Assembly (NCBI GenBank): GCA_037349315.1
Contig: JBAIAC010000030.1
Coordinates: 14,777,501 to 14,841,500 of the forward strand
Origin: Chelydra serpentina
Taxonomy: Eukaryota; Chordata; Testudines; Chelydridae
DNA: 64,000 nt
Direction of reading: 5' to 3'
Positions within the stretch are counted from its first letter, which is position 1. Each line of letters opens with the position of its first letter. Of the stretch, positions 24,390-35,147 are shown piece by piece. A program made the translations under genes and the position numbers. The notes under the pieces were generated by a model. The model was not told where the DNA came from. It saw only the letters and a list, made by a program, of their open reading frames with translations, and ran no database searches.

Positions 24390-25644
24390 ATGGATCCCGA
24401 CCTGTTGAGCAAAATACTGACGAGTCTCGCCAGCACGTCACGTTTGGCAGTCGAGCTCTTCCTTAAGATCCACAGTGACAGCGAGGAGTCTGACGATGAA
24501 ATTGTCACGCGAAACGCGTACGACACGAACTTGCTTGTGGCATTCACGGATATGCTATGCACCGTGGAACGCCGCTTTTGGGCTTGGGAAACCAGCACAG
24601 AGTGGTGGGATCACATTGTCATGCAAGTCTGGGATGATGAGCAGTGGGTACAGAACTTTCGGATGAGAAAAGCTACTTTCATGGGACTATGTGAGGAGCT
24701 CCCCCCCCCCCCCCCCCCCCGCCCTGCGGCGCAAGGACATGAGATTGAGAGCTGCCCTGACGGTGGAGAAGCGGGTGGCTATTGCAATCTGGAAGCTCAC
24801 AACTCCGGACTGCTGTCGATCAGTAGCGAACCAGTGTGGAGTGGGAAAGTCGACTGTTGGAATCGTGCTGATGCAAGTTTGCAAGGCCATTAATCGCATC
24901 CTGCTAAGAAGAACCGTGACTCCGGGTAACATGCAGGACATTGTGGCTTGCTTTGAACAAATGGGTTTCCCTAACTGCGGCGGGGCGATAGATGGGACGC
25001 ATATTCCTATTCTGGCACCACCCCACCTAGCATCCGAGTACATTAATCGGAAGGGGTATTTCTCCATGGTTCTCCAGGCGCTTGTGGATCACCGTGGGCG
25101 TTTCATTGACATCAACGCAGGCTGGCCCGGAAAGGTGCACGACGCACGCATCTTTCAGAACACTGCCCTGTTCCGGAAGATGCAGTCCGGGACTTTTTTC
25201 CCAGAACGGAAGATCACGGTAGGTGAAATTGAAATGCCCACTGTGATCCTTGGAGACCCTGCGTACCCTTTAATGCCGTGGCTCATGAAAACCTACACAG
25301 GGAGCCTTGACACCAGCGAGGAATGGTTCAACTACAGGCTGAGCCGGTGCAGAATGACTGTGGAGTGTGCTTTTGGCCGTTTGAAGGGCCGCTGGCGATC
25401 TCTATATGGGAAGCTGGACTTGGCCGAACACAGCATCCCTGCGGTTATATCCGCGTGCTGTACCCTCCATAATATTTGTGAAGGGAAGGGTGAAATGTTC
25501 ACTCAGGCGTGGACCTCAGAAGTTCAACACCTGGAGGCTGAATTTGCACAGCCAGAGAGAAGGGCTATTAGAGGGGTCCCGCGTGGGGCTGCAAGGATTA
25601 GGGATGCCTTGAGGGAGAAATTTGAGGCTGAAAACCACCAGTAA
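24390..25644 (+). pseudogene. Harbinger (HARBI1-like) DDE transposase, frameshifted at a poly-C tract
   Basis: A reading frame starts at ATG 24390 (MDPDLLSKILTSLASTSR) and runs to a tract of twenty C at 24701-24720. Past the tract it goes into a wrong frame; the correct continuation lies in the next frame and runs to the stop at 25642-25644. Together they give a complete transposase of about 415 codons. The catalytic DDE residues are visible: D in GGAIDGTHIPI, D in GDPAYPLMPW and E in VECAFGRLKGRW. A helix-turn-helix-like block (CRSVANQCGVGKSTVG) precedes them. No premature stop was seen elsewhere. It differs from the host gene HARBI1 in being bounded by transposon termini. The tract may be a real expansion or an assembly error. 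Confidence 0.85.
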
Positions 25645-25785
25645 GGTCTGCTGCCCTGCACGACGCTGAAGTGAAGTGGTTCCAATGTTATTAGTAATCT
25701 GTCTTTGCTAAGCTGATTTGTTTGCTCAGCTCACTTGCGTTGCCTGTTTCTTTCCTGGGCTAAGGTATCTTTTACCTTATGCAAT

Positions 25786-25791
25786 AATAAA
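25786..25791 (+). promoter_or_regulatory. Polyadenylation signal of the transposase gene
   Basis: An AATAAA lies about 140 bp after the transposase stop codon. A complementary TTTATT at 25818-25823 supplies the signal for the opposing Myb-like gene. Confidence 0.6.
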
Positions 25792-26034
25792 GACTGTTTT
25801 CACATCCAAATAATCCATTTATTACAGAGAAAATACATGTATTAAAAAGAAACACAACTGCTTGTGAGACAGAAAGGGTAAGGGGGTGGTGGGTGGTGTG
25901 GGGAACGGTTCAATCACAGGTTATGGTATGTCCTGCTTTCATACTCGGGCTTCCTGTCTGGAGTGCTGTGCAGTGAGTTGTGCACTTCAGGATGTCTGTA
26001 ATTTGGGACGGGAGTTGAGTGCAGTGGGTAAGGG

Positions 26035-27719
26035 TCATAGTTTCCAGGGCTGTCTGGTGAAGCTATAGGTGTTGGGGGGCATCTGGCGTGGGTGATAAGA
26101 ACCTGGATGTTGGGTGAAGTAGGCAGGTGGTGACATGGGGGCACAAGGGAAAGTGTTTTGGGACACTGGGTGTGGGGGGGATGGGTGGGTGCGGTACTGC
26201 TCCGCCTGCATGGCGATGAGCGCCTGGATAGAGTCCGCTTGGCGCGCCATGATGCTAATCAGTTCCTTTGTGCTTTCGTGCCGGAGCTGCATGCTTTGCT
26301 GCCGCTGCGCTGCGTTTTCCTGGCGGAGCCTGCTTTCGCTCTCCCCCCCCACCCCCCCACTCCCGAGCCTTTTGATTCTTTTTAAGAGACTGTTTCATAA
26401 CTTCCTGCATCATGTCTTCTTTCGTTCTTCTGGGCCTCTTCCTGAGCCTTTGCAGTCTCTCCGCCGGTGATGAGAAGGATGGTGGAGATCTCAAGGTTGC
26501 ATCTTGAAGGCAAAATGCAACATTTAACAGAGGCATCATTGTTTTATGCCAGACAGAGCAATGATTCCCCCACACTTAAGGAGGGCACACACAGTCTCCA
26601 AAACAGCACAATTTTCCCGTCCCAAACCGAGCGCACAGAACCCACGGGAGCCCCAAAATGGTGAGTAAGCACAGGGTAAAGGGGGACTGATTGTTTCACG
26701 GATGTACTGTCCGGCAGGTTTCTGTACCTTGGGGAGACCCAACAGCTGCAGGGGGGAACCTACACTGAACACTGTCCCCACATTTTCCACAGGAGTTCGT
26801 CCTGGAAGATATCTAGCTGCTGAGGGTGTCCGGGGAAGCAAGGGAGGGTCTTTTACTGCAATGCGGCTTCCGCCCTGGCCCATATGCAGCTTTCCTGTGT
26901 GCAGCAATGGTCCCCCCCGCCCCTCGCGGCACAGTGGCACAGACACGTTACCCTGAATGGGACAAGGACCACGGCAGCTCTCCCAATAAACCTGCGCAAG
27001 CGCATTGCCCACGTTCTGGCTGAGCCTTTTGAAGAGATTACAGTGGCCGATTTCTCCGATGTGATAGACCACATCAATGTGCTCTTCCGCATCTAGGCAT
27101 GCATGCAGCCCAAACCCTCCTCGCCCAAGGACCCCGCACCGAAAAAACTCCTTCCCGAAAATAAAAGCTGCTTACCGCGAACCTGCTCTTCTCTTTCTCC
27201 TCCAAAGCGTACTGGCCGCTGCAACTGGCTCCCTTCCTCCTGGCTCGAGAACAGCTTCTGGCTGCATGCCCCCAGGGAGTCAGGGGTGTCTCCCCCAGCC
27301 ACAGCACCCTCGCTCCTGTTTTCTTCAACCCCCTCCTCCTCCTCCTCCTCTCCCTCCTCCTCCTCTTCGTCCCGCTCTCCCATATCCACGGTGGTGCTCG
27401 GAACGGTAGTGGGGTCACCCCCAAGTATGGCGTCCAGCTCTTTGTAGAATCGGCAGGTTTTGGAGGGAGCACCCGAGTGGCTGTTTGCCTCGCGGGCTTT
27501 GCGGTACGCACTCCGCAGCTCCTTTACTTTTATCCTGCACTGCATTGCGTCCTGGTCATGGCCCCTTTCAGTCATGGCCCTTGATATCTGGCCGAAAGTA
27601 TTAAAATTCCTCCGGCTGGATCGCAGCTGGGACTGGACAGCTTTCTCCCCCCAAACAGCGATGAGGTCCAGCAGCTCGCCATTGCTCCATACTGGGGCTC
27701 GTCTGGCACGTGGAGGCAT
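26035..27719 (-). pseudogene. Harbinger accessory Myb/SANT-like DNA-binding protein, two exons, second exon frameshifted
   Basis: Exon 1 (27719 down to about 27176) encodes MPPRARRAPVWSNGELLDLI and a trihelix-type Myb/SANT domain (conserved W at residue 11, then AVWGEKAVQSQL, FGQISRAMTERGHD, CRIKVKELRSAYRKARE, FYKELDAILGG), followed by an acidic E-rich stretch. It ends at a good donor (GTAAGC on the minus strand, starting at 27175). Exon 2 begins near 26,510 with SPAERLQRLRKRPRRTKEDM and runs into a coiled, Q/E/R-rich tail (SRLRQENAAQRQQSMQLRHE, IMARQADSIQALIAMQAEQ). Exon 2 changes frame in the G-rich run at about 26,343-26,358. In Harbinger elements this protein brings the transposase to DNA and the nucleus. 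The acceptor site is uncertain. Confidence 0.78.
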
Positions 27720-28123
27720 GGTTACCTGGAGGCATGGTTACCGAGAGCACTCCATGCCTGGCTGAGCAAACAGGAAGGGGATATTTAAAATTCCAAGGGA
27801 CTTTAAAGGGTCGGAGTGGCGGTTGGTCACCTGAGGCCAGTGCAGTAGAGTTCTAATTGATGACCAGAGTGGCTAGAACAGGCATTGTGGGATACTTCTG
27901 AATACTTCTGGAGGCCAATAAGAGCGCATTGGGTGGCCACACTGTAGCCGCAGCACACCAGTGGCAGCGCAACAAACGTTATTCCTCTCGGGGAGGTGGA
28001 GTACCTGCAGCGCTGTACCTGTGGAGATGCAGCGCTGTACGTGCCTTGCGAGTGTAGACAGTGAGTTACAGCGCTGCAGGCAGTTTTATTGCGCTGTAAC
28101 TCGTGAGTGTAGCCAAGGCCTTA

Positions 28124-31100
28124 GGGTGAGGGTATGAGTATTGGTGTCCATTGTTAAAGGTTTAGCATGGTGACTTTTAGTATCATCAACATAGCTCCAA
28201 TGATTCTAGAGCTGCTTCTAACTGATTAAAAATAAAGTCTTTCAGGACTGCTTCATCAAACCTTGAGCTTTTCAATGAATGTGATGTAATTACAATATAA
28301 ATGCCACTGAAGATAATTGGTTATCTTTTCGACAGCACAATCTTGTTAATAATGCCCCTTGCAGATAAATGTTTACACACAATGCTTCCCAAATTATTGG
28401 TTGTGATCCACTTATGAGTCATAAAGGATTTACAGTGGAAAGTGTCTTCTACGTAATGTTAGAGCAACTGCTTCAAAAATTATCCAAATGCCACTGTCTT
28501 CATTGGAGCAGCCTAAGTGGCCAAATCTTTTGTGGCACTTGTAATGTATTTTCAATAGGTTTTCAGGTTTCCAGGATTTGTACATTCATGTTTTGGGTTT
28601 TTTTGCACTCAGATATCATCATTTAAATATCCTGTATCTGGAAGTTAGTGTGGGAAACAGAACTCCCAGACTTGGCTAAACCTCTATCTTATCCTGTAAC
28701 CACCTTGCAGTCAAATACTCTAACAATATTTTGAATGAACAAGAGTTTTGCTGTTGTCCTTGAAATTTACAGCAAAGGGGTAGCTGTCAGCTAAACAATA
28801 TTTCTTCTTTGGATAGATTTGAGAATGCTTATGGGATCCTGCTAGGTGTATTTGGGATAGCACATTTTCTCTAGAAACAATGGACTAGATCCTCACTCAG
28901 AGTAAGCTGGCATATCCCAATTGACTTCCAGTTTATCTGGCTTAATATCTTCATAGTCCATATTGGGAATTATTATTAATAATACATTTTATTCTTATAG
29001 TACCCAAACCACTCTGTGAGGGTGGGTAAGTAATGCTGGTTGAGATTGGTGAATAGTGCAGACACTGAATTCTGAAAGGTATAGCCATCTTGCCCATGTT
29101 CAGACTCCTTTTCGTTCACTATTAATGAGCCTCTTTGTAGACAACATCCTTTGTTCACACTGATGTCTGCAGAATGGCTAGTCTTGGTATACCTGGATTT
29201 GCTTGTGAACAAGTCTATTTGTGTTTTATTAGGCTACTCTTTCTCTCATCATATGAGGGGGCAGAAATAATACCATGTGATTAAGGTGACTGGTTACACA
29301 TCATGAATAATGAAGCATGACTCATGGGTTGAAAATTGTTGGCCAGGTCTAGGAAAGAGATGGACATAGCTACTTTTATGTTCACTTCTCCTTAGCTGAG
29401 CTTGAAGTCCTTATGATGTGGGATTTTGAAGAGGGAAAGAAAGGGGGCAAATGGTGGAATGTCATCCCCAGTATGTATAAAATGTAATCATTAAAGCAGG
29501 TGATGCCCCAGGACAAGCTGTCAGAACTACACAGCTCCTTCCAGCTTGTTAGGATTGGATGAATGGAAGCCAATTGCTTGAGTAGGCAGAGTTCTGTTGA
29601 CACAGGAATGACTCTTGAGGCATCCCCTTTTTTGCTGAAAGGTTGTAATGGATTCTATCTAACCTATCTATCCAGCCATCCCCTACAATCTGTTTACATG
29701 CATTCAGGGGATTCCCTAAACTGCATCAGTATCTTATTTGTTAAAGTTCACATGATGTTTCTTACAAGGCTCATTCTGCTGGTTAACATTTACACCATCT
29801 TCTAGGGTCTAGTATGACACTATTGTTCACTGATCCTTGACATGGCATGGAGGCTATCTGCCCCTTCCCATTAAACAGAAAATCACGCTTCTGATCTGCA
29901 TCTTTTGTGTAGCAGAAGAGTGGAAGCTGAAGACGTAATGACATCACTAAGCCTTTTCATTCACCCTCATAGTTATTGCTGGGTTCCAGTGAAAGCTACA
30001 AAAGGAAAATGTTTTGACAGACCAAAAAAAGAAAAACACAAAACAACACACTGAAAAGGCTTAACATGCATGCGTCAACAGAGCAAACTACAAAGCTCAG
30101 CTATTTCCCCTCACAGGGATCTATGTTAAAATGCAGATCTCTCCTTCAGTTTTGATATCTGCATGTTGACGCCACCTGAGTTTTGAAACTCATTCAAAAT
30201 GTTATCCTTTCATTTCATATCAAATCGAAAGGAAACCACAAGCCATGAACTGAGAAACTAAGCCTCAACCAATAACTCAAATGTGGCATACAACAGAAAC
30301 AGATCAGCAATGGGACCCAATACAGTTGCTGCCACAGGATCAGTGCCCAGCTACTGGATTTTAAAGAACTAACACAAAAAGGGGAGCCGTGTGTATCATC
30401 TTAAAGGTTAACATGGAGATGACTGTATTTCTGACAGAGATCTGAGAAATACAAAGGGACCTTTAGCAGGGAGGTACTGAGAGAATAAAAGGAAGGGAGA
30501 AGGAAAAGTTATGGTCACCAACAGAAACCAAATATCGTTGTTGATCTCCCCTATTGTTTCAGTTTCTCATTTTATAGCCAACGACATGACAATACACAAG
30601 TGAAGTTGGAGTGTGCGCTGTTTTATCAAACTATCTGTGAACATTAAGCAAATGTTCTAGGGAATTTGGTTGAAAACAAGGACTCCTTGAGGTATAAGAA
30701 AAATCAAACATTAAGAAGTCTCAACAATAAAACTTTTTGGCTGTCAGCAATATATTTTGATTAATTATTAGTGTACTTGTGTGATTAAGTGTATAATATG
30801 AATTATGTTTTTCAGTTAGTTCTGAAGAATAGAAAACTGCCTGCTTTGAATTAATCCACTGGCAGAACAAGGTCTTATGAAATCTTCTACTGCTGTGTCA
30901 GCATTTTAACTGCTTAGGGTTGTGTTTACTCTTCACAGAGATTAAAGGGACACTGTTCAGTAGCTTAGGCCCCCAAATTAAGCTGTGTCCATAAAAAGAG
31001 TGTGTGGGCAACAGTACTTAACATAAATCAAGAATTGATGCTTAGAATGAAAAATAATTCAATACAAATATTAGCTGGTAGGATGAGGAATAAGGTTTCA

Positions 31101-32625
31101 CTTTCTTGGTATCTGTGCTACCACAAGCCTACCATTAGTATTCATTATTTCTGTTACACCAGTGCAGAGATGATACATTGGGCTAGGCGCTGTACATACA
31201 CATGGTGCGAGAGCGTGCCTGTCTCAAAGGGCTTGCAATTTAACAAGACAAAGGGTCAGAGGAGGAAGTATGATCCTTATATTGGCTGAACTAAAGCAGA
31301 GAGATTAAATTATTGCATAGAGTCAGACAGGAAGTCCATGGCACAGCTAAGAATTGAACCAATATCTCCCTGAGTTCCACTGCAGTGCCTTCCCCACATG
31401 GCCATTCTTCCTCCCTATTAGCATGTCAGTCATGCACAGAATATTGTGGAAGGAAACAGTAAACAAGATCTAAATTTAAAAAAAAAGAAGCCTTTGAGGT
31501 CTTCTTTATACATCATAAAAACAGGCAAACAAATAAACAAGAAGGCACAAACTCATTCTCCCTCACCCACTTTCCAGGTCATGTGCACAACTATACCTCG
31601 ATAAAGGTCCAGAATTAGGGATAAGTGAGTCAGTTTGGGTAAAATAAGAAATAATCAGAACTTTTACCCTCAACTTTACCATTTGCTTGTTTTAATCTTC
31701 ACCTCTACTCCCCATTTGTTTTCATTTGCACCTCTGCTTTCCCAGGCTCTCGCCAGATCTGGAAACAGAAATGCCAGGAGTAGTCTGAGAAGATTTCCAG
31801 CCTGATCTTGTTGACTTCAGATGTGATGAGAATCAATATACAATCAATCTACATCTGAACCTCCGGAGGCTGTACCAAACCAAACCTATGAACTTTTCCC
31901 CCATCAGGAGCTCATGCCCCTCTCAAGACATATATATCCTGCTCACATGAGGCATGCTGCTTGTGGCTTATTGACAATTCAATGGGTACAGATATATATC
32001 TCTAATCAATAGTGAGCTTTAATGTTCCCAACTCAGATGTACTTGAAGGATGAGGGTTATTTTGTTACATGCCAAATGAGTACTACATATTTGCTGGAGA
32101 AAGAGCTAAAACCCCTTCATGAGATTTCAGCCCATTGTCCTGTTCCTTCCAAGTTTTAGACTATAGCCCAACATAGACTGCCTGTTACAGAAAGGAAATG
32201 AGATAGCTGTGGGCTATTTATTGCTGTCGATTTTCACAGTGGATCAGTCTATCGTGATTAATCTCAGACGTTTCTGCAATTCTGACACTTGGAAAACATC
32301 AGATGTTTGACAGACTTTAGAGCTACACTGTCCCCTGTTATGTGTTTTGATGTTAGGACTCTGGACTAGATTGTAAAACATAGAACAGTCGATGATTTCA
32401 ATTTACTAAAGCATTTACCTCATATCATTCCCATAATGTCTGCTACTAAGACCATTATTAGGCAGCCATAAGCACATGAAATTATATTATGTATCACCTG
32501 ATCAAAATTAATTGTAATTATAATTATTATTGTAAAGGGGGAGTGATGACTGTTCAGAGTCCATAATACATTAACTCATCCCAAATGCAACTCGGTTAAC
32601 AATTTGTGCAGACATGTAAAGTACT
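28124..32625. other. Intron 1, mostly unassigned, with one SINE-like relic
   Basis: About 4.5 kb with no gene. A repeat resembling an old amniote SINE or L3/MIR-type unit lies at about 31,140-31,410: 'gcgctgtacatacacatggtg' with a 'caaagggcttgcaattta' block, and a tail reading 'ggaagtccatggcacagctaagaattgaacc'. The remainder is AT-rich and featureless to the eye. Confidence 0.45.
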
Positions 32626-32985
32626 GTAGTGGCTCTCAATCTTTCCAGACTACTGTTCCCCTTTCAGGAGTCTTAGTAGTCTTGTGAACCCCCAAGTTTC
32701 ACCTCACTGAAAAACTACTTGCTTACAAAATCAGACATAAAAATACAAAAGTGTCACAGCACACTATTACTGAAAAAATGCTTACTTTCTCATTTTTACA
32801 ATATAATTATAAATCAATTGGAATATAAATATTGTACTTACATTTCAGTGTATAGTATATGGAGCAGTATAAACAAGTCATTGTCTGTATGAAATTTTAG
32901 TTTGTACTGACTTCGCTAGTGCTTTTTATGTAGCCGGTTGTAAAACTAGGCAAATGTCTAGATGACTTGATGTGTCCCTGGAGGA
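32626..32985 (+). mobile_element. hAT-type MITE, right end lost
   Basis: The left edge has the tetrapod hAT terminus wording (AGTGGCTCTCAATCTTTCC for CAGTGGTTCTCAACCTTTCC). The body ('gttcccctttcaggagtct', 'gtttcacctcactgaaaaac', 'agcagtataaacaagtcattgtc') is one I recall as a common turtle non-autonomous hAT. The expected matching right terminus is not found after about 32,985, so the copy is truncated. No target duplication is visible. Confidence 0.5.
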
Positions 32986-32989
32986 GCTG

Positions 32990-34055
32990 AATGCCAACAT
33001 GGGGATGTTTTTATTTTTAAATGATTCTTAGATATTGAGATGAACAGGAAGCAAATGATGCAAAGACAGAATTAAATAAGCTAAAAGAAATGACATTAGA
33101 ATAAAAGAAGCAAAGAGAACCAAAAATATGAGAATTGGACCAGTTCTGCAGTATTTTTTCCTATTTCATCGTAATCACCCTGTCATCTGCTACTTTGTTC
33201 AGAGCTGCGATGTAGCGTTATCCAAGTTCCTCCTGTTTCTTTCTCACTTTGATCATTATCCTCTATAAGGGTGAGGCAGTTTTGAAAAAGTCAGAGTAAA
33301 AGTTGTCTAACTCCCACATAAGAAATCTCTTTTGCTTTTCATTGAATAGAGGTTTTCTGGGTGCAGTTGTTTCCCTTTGTACACACTGGGAATAATGATG
33401 CTTAGCAAGATACTGTGCTATTCATGTTCCATATGCTTACCAGACATTAGCTAATTAATAGGAAGAGCTTCTAGGCTTTAGGATCTTAGATTCTTTTGGC
33501 ACATGTAAAAGAAATGTTAGATCCATGTCAGTGAAATTATCCTGCTGTGTTTATCAAATGTACTTGTGTGGTTCATGCATGTTCAGTTAACCATTGCCTT
33601 TTCCTAACATAAGAATATTTCCTCTTAGGCTTGATAGGACTGTATGAGTTAGTGCAATCATGTAGTCAGATTGGAATCAGATTCTAGGGCTTGAGAAAGC
33701 AGCAGACTTGTAACTTGGTGTTGAGAAACCTCACACTGAATTATTAAACTTTCGGCTGACATTCTTTCATAAAGATTTCGGACAGAAATGAAACTCAGCC
33801 ATTGACCTTTAGAACCTTATTTGAACTGAACTTTGTCAAAAACAACAGCATAGAATGCCCCCTGAAACTTTCCAACTCCCATTCCTTCTGTGTTTGTGTA
33901 GACGTGTGTGTGTAGCAGGTCCTGAGACAAAAGATCCAATCTCCAGGCACAGATGTAAAGGCAGATACTTATTATCATGTATCTATTATCTTATGTATCT
34001 ATTATCTGTTAAGCACGAGGAGGCCCAAACACCATATCAGGACAGGGACCAATAG
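32990..34055. other. Intron 1, no feature recognised
   Basis: AT-rich intron. A short simple repeat built on 'tatctattatc' occurs at about 33,978-34,010. Nothing else is supported. Confidence 0.4.
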
Positions 34056-34059
34056 TTAG

Positions 34060-35050
34060 ATACTGATGATAGATACAAGAATGGGGATCAAAAAGACCAC
34101 CATCATCCACAGTCTGATAAAGAACTCCATCTGGCTTGCATCACTGGGATAGCCTTCTGGCCCAGTTCTAGTACAGCTCACTCCTATTGGGCTACTCAGT
34201 GAAACAGTAGACCAGACAGCGACAATGAGGAGGAATGCCATTGAGATGGAGAAGATGCCCCATTCCAAAACATACACCCGGTATGTGAGTTGAGGGACAA
34301 GGCCAATTTGGAAAACCTGGTGATAAGATTCTCTCAAAGTCCCATTGTCTTCCTGCCCTAGTCCAGTGCTTAATTTGTGCCAGGGTTTACCAGGGCTGAG
34401 GCCCGGTACCTCTAGGCTTGGCAGTTCATAGCCCCGGCACCTCTGGGCTTGCCACATCAGTTATGAAAAGAAAAAACCTGCTTGAGCCCCAGCACCTCAT
34501 TGCTTGAGCTCCAGCACCTCTTTCATTACAAATTGAGCACTGCCCTAGTCCAACCATCACCTCCTTCAGACAGTTATCTGGGCATGCCTTTCTGCCCATC
34601 TGGGAGATGGGACAATTGTGATGATCCACACCTAGCAATTCATGGGTTGAGTGAGCTTCAGAGGGCTCTGATAGCTGAGAACAGTGTCCAGCTGTAGGAT
34701 CAATGGACTCGTAAGCCAATACAACCCGCTGCTGTCCACATCCATTGATGCACTGGCTACTATCAACCTCACAGATCGCCTGTGTTCACAGATAGCTCAC
34801 GTCAGCTAAAGCGTAGGGGCAGGAGATTAGAATGATGATGGCATAAGGCCCAAACCAGATATGACTGACAGCAGCAGAAAAGTCCTGTGGCTGCAAGCGG
34901 TTCCAAGAGTCCCACCACTGACCTTACAAACTCCCAATCAGTGGAGATGTCCTAGAATGTAATCAATCCAGACTGCCTGCAATAATTCCCAGGCCCAAGT
35001 CATAGAAGTTGATGGTGAACATGACCCCTGTCCTGGAAACATCTGACCCA
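34060..35050 (-). pseudogene. Unidentified membrane-protein-like relic, interrupted by a MITE
   Basis: When the MITE at 34364-34542 and one target duplication are removed, the minus strand keeps a single frame from about 34,735 to 34,060: VLAYESIDPTAGHCSQLSEP, then a cysteine-bearing segment, GQEDNGTLRESYHQVFQIG, and two strongly hydrophobic helices (FSISMAFLLIVAVWSTVSL and LWMMVVFLIPILVSIISI). Farther upstream (35,050-34,750) are fragments in changing frames, including GVMFTINFYDLGLGIIAG and FGPYAIIILISCPYALADV, with stops between them. This looks like a polytopic membrane protein, perhaps a retrotransposed pseudogene or part of a mobile element. I do not recognise the family. Confidence 0.35.
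34364..34542 (+). mobile_element. hAT-like MITE with 8-bp target duplication CCCTAGTC
   Basis: The termini are CAGTGCTTAATTTGT and ACAAATTGAGCACTG (one mismatch when complemented). The 8-bp sequence CCCTAGTC flanks both sides exactly (34356-34363 and 34543-34550). The interior has three diverged units of 'agccc(c)ggcacctctgggctt'. It splits an older open frame on the minus strand. Confidence 0.85.
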
Positions 35051-35147
35051 GTTAATTTTCTGTTCTTCTATTTAATGGATACACTATAACCACGCACCAA
35101 ACCTTCTCCTCTCGGCCACAAAATAAAAAATGGAATAAAGTCATCTG

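Larger units (their letters stand above)
24008..28120 (+). mobile_element. Harbinger DNA transposon, 4.1 kb, two-gene, with TTA duplications
   Basis: The element has 15-bp perfect inverted termini (GGCCTTGGCTACACT at 24008 and its complement ending at 28120). It is flanked by TTA at 24005-24007 and 28121-28123, the 3-bp target duplication of the PIF/Harbinger superfamily. Inside are a DDE transposase gene on the plus strand and a Myb/SANT-like gene on the minus strand, the standard two-gene Harbinger layout. They converge, with polyadenylation signals at 25786-25791 (plus) and 25818-25823 (minus). Subterminal AGCGCTGTA-type words repeat several times at the right end (28,005-28,100) and once or twice on the left, as expected for transposase-binding sites. 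Preserved termini and target duplication indicate a fairly young insertion. Confidence 0.92.

Noticed and set aside
24691..25644. Host gene HARBI1
   Set aside because: Transposon termini, TTA duplications and the neighbouring Myb-like gene show that this is the mobile element, not the domesticated gene.
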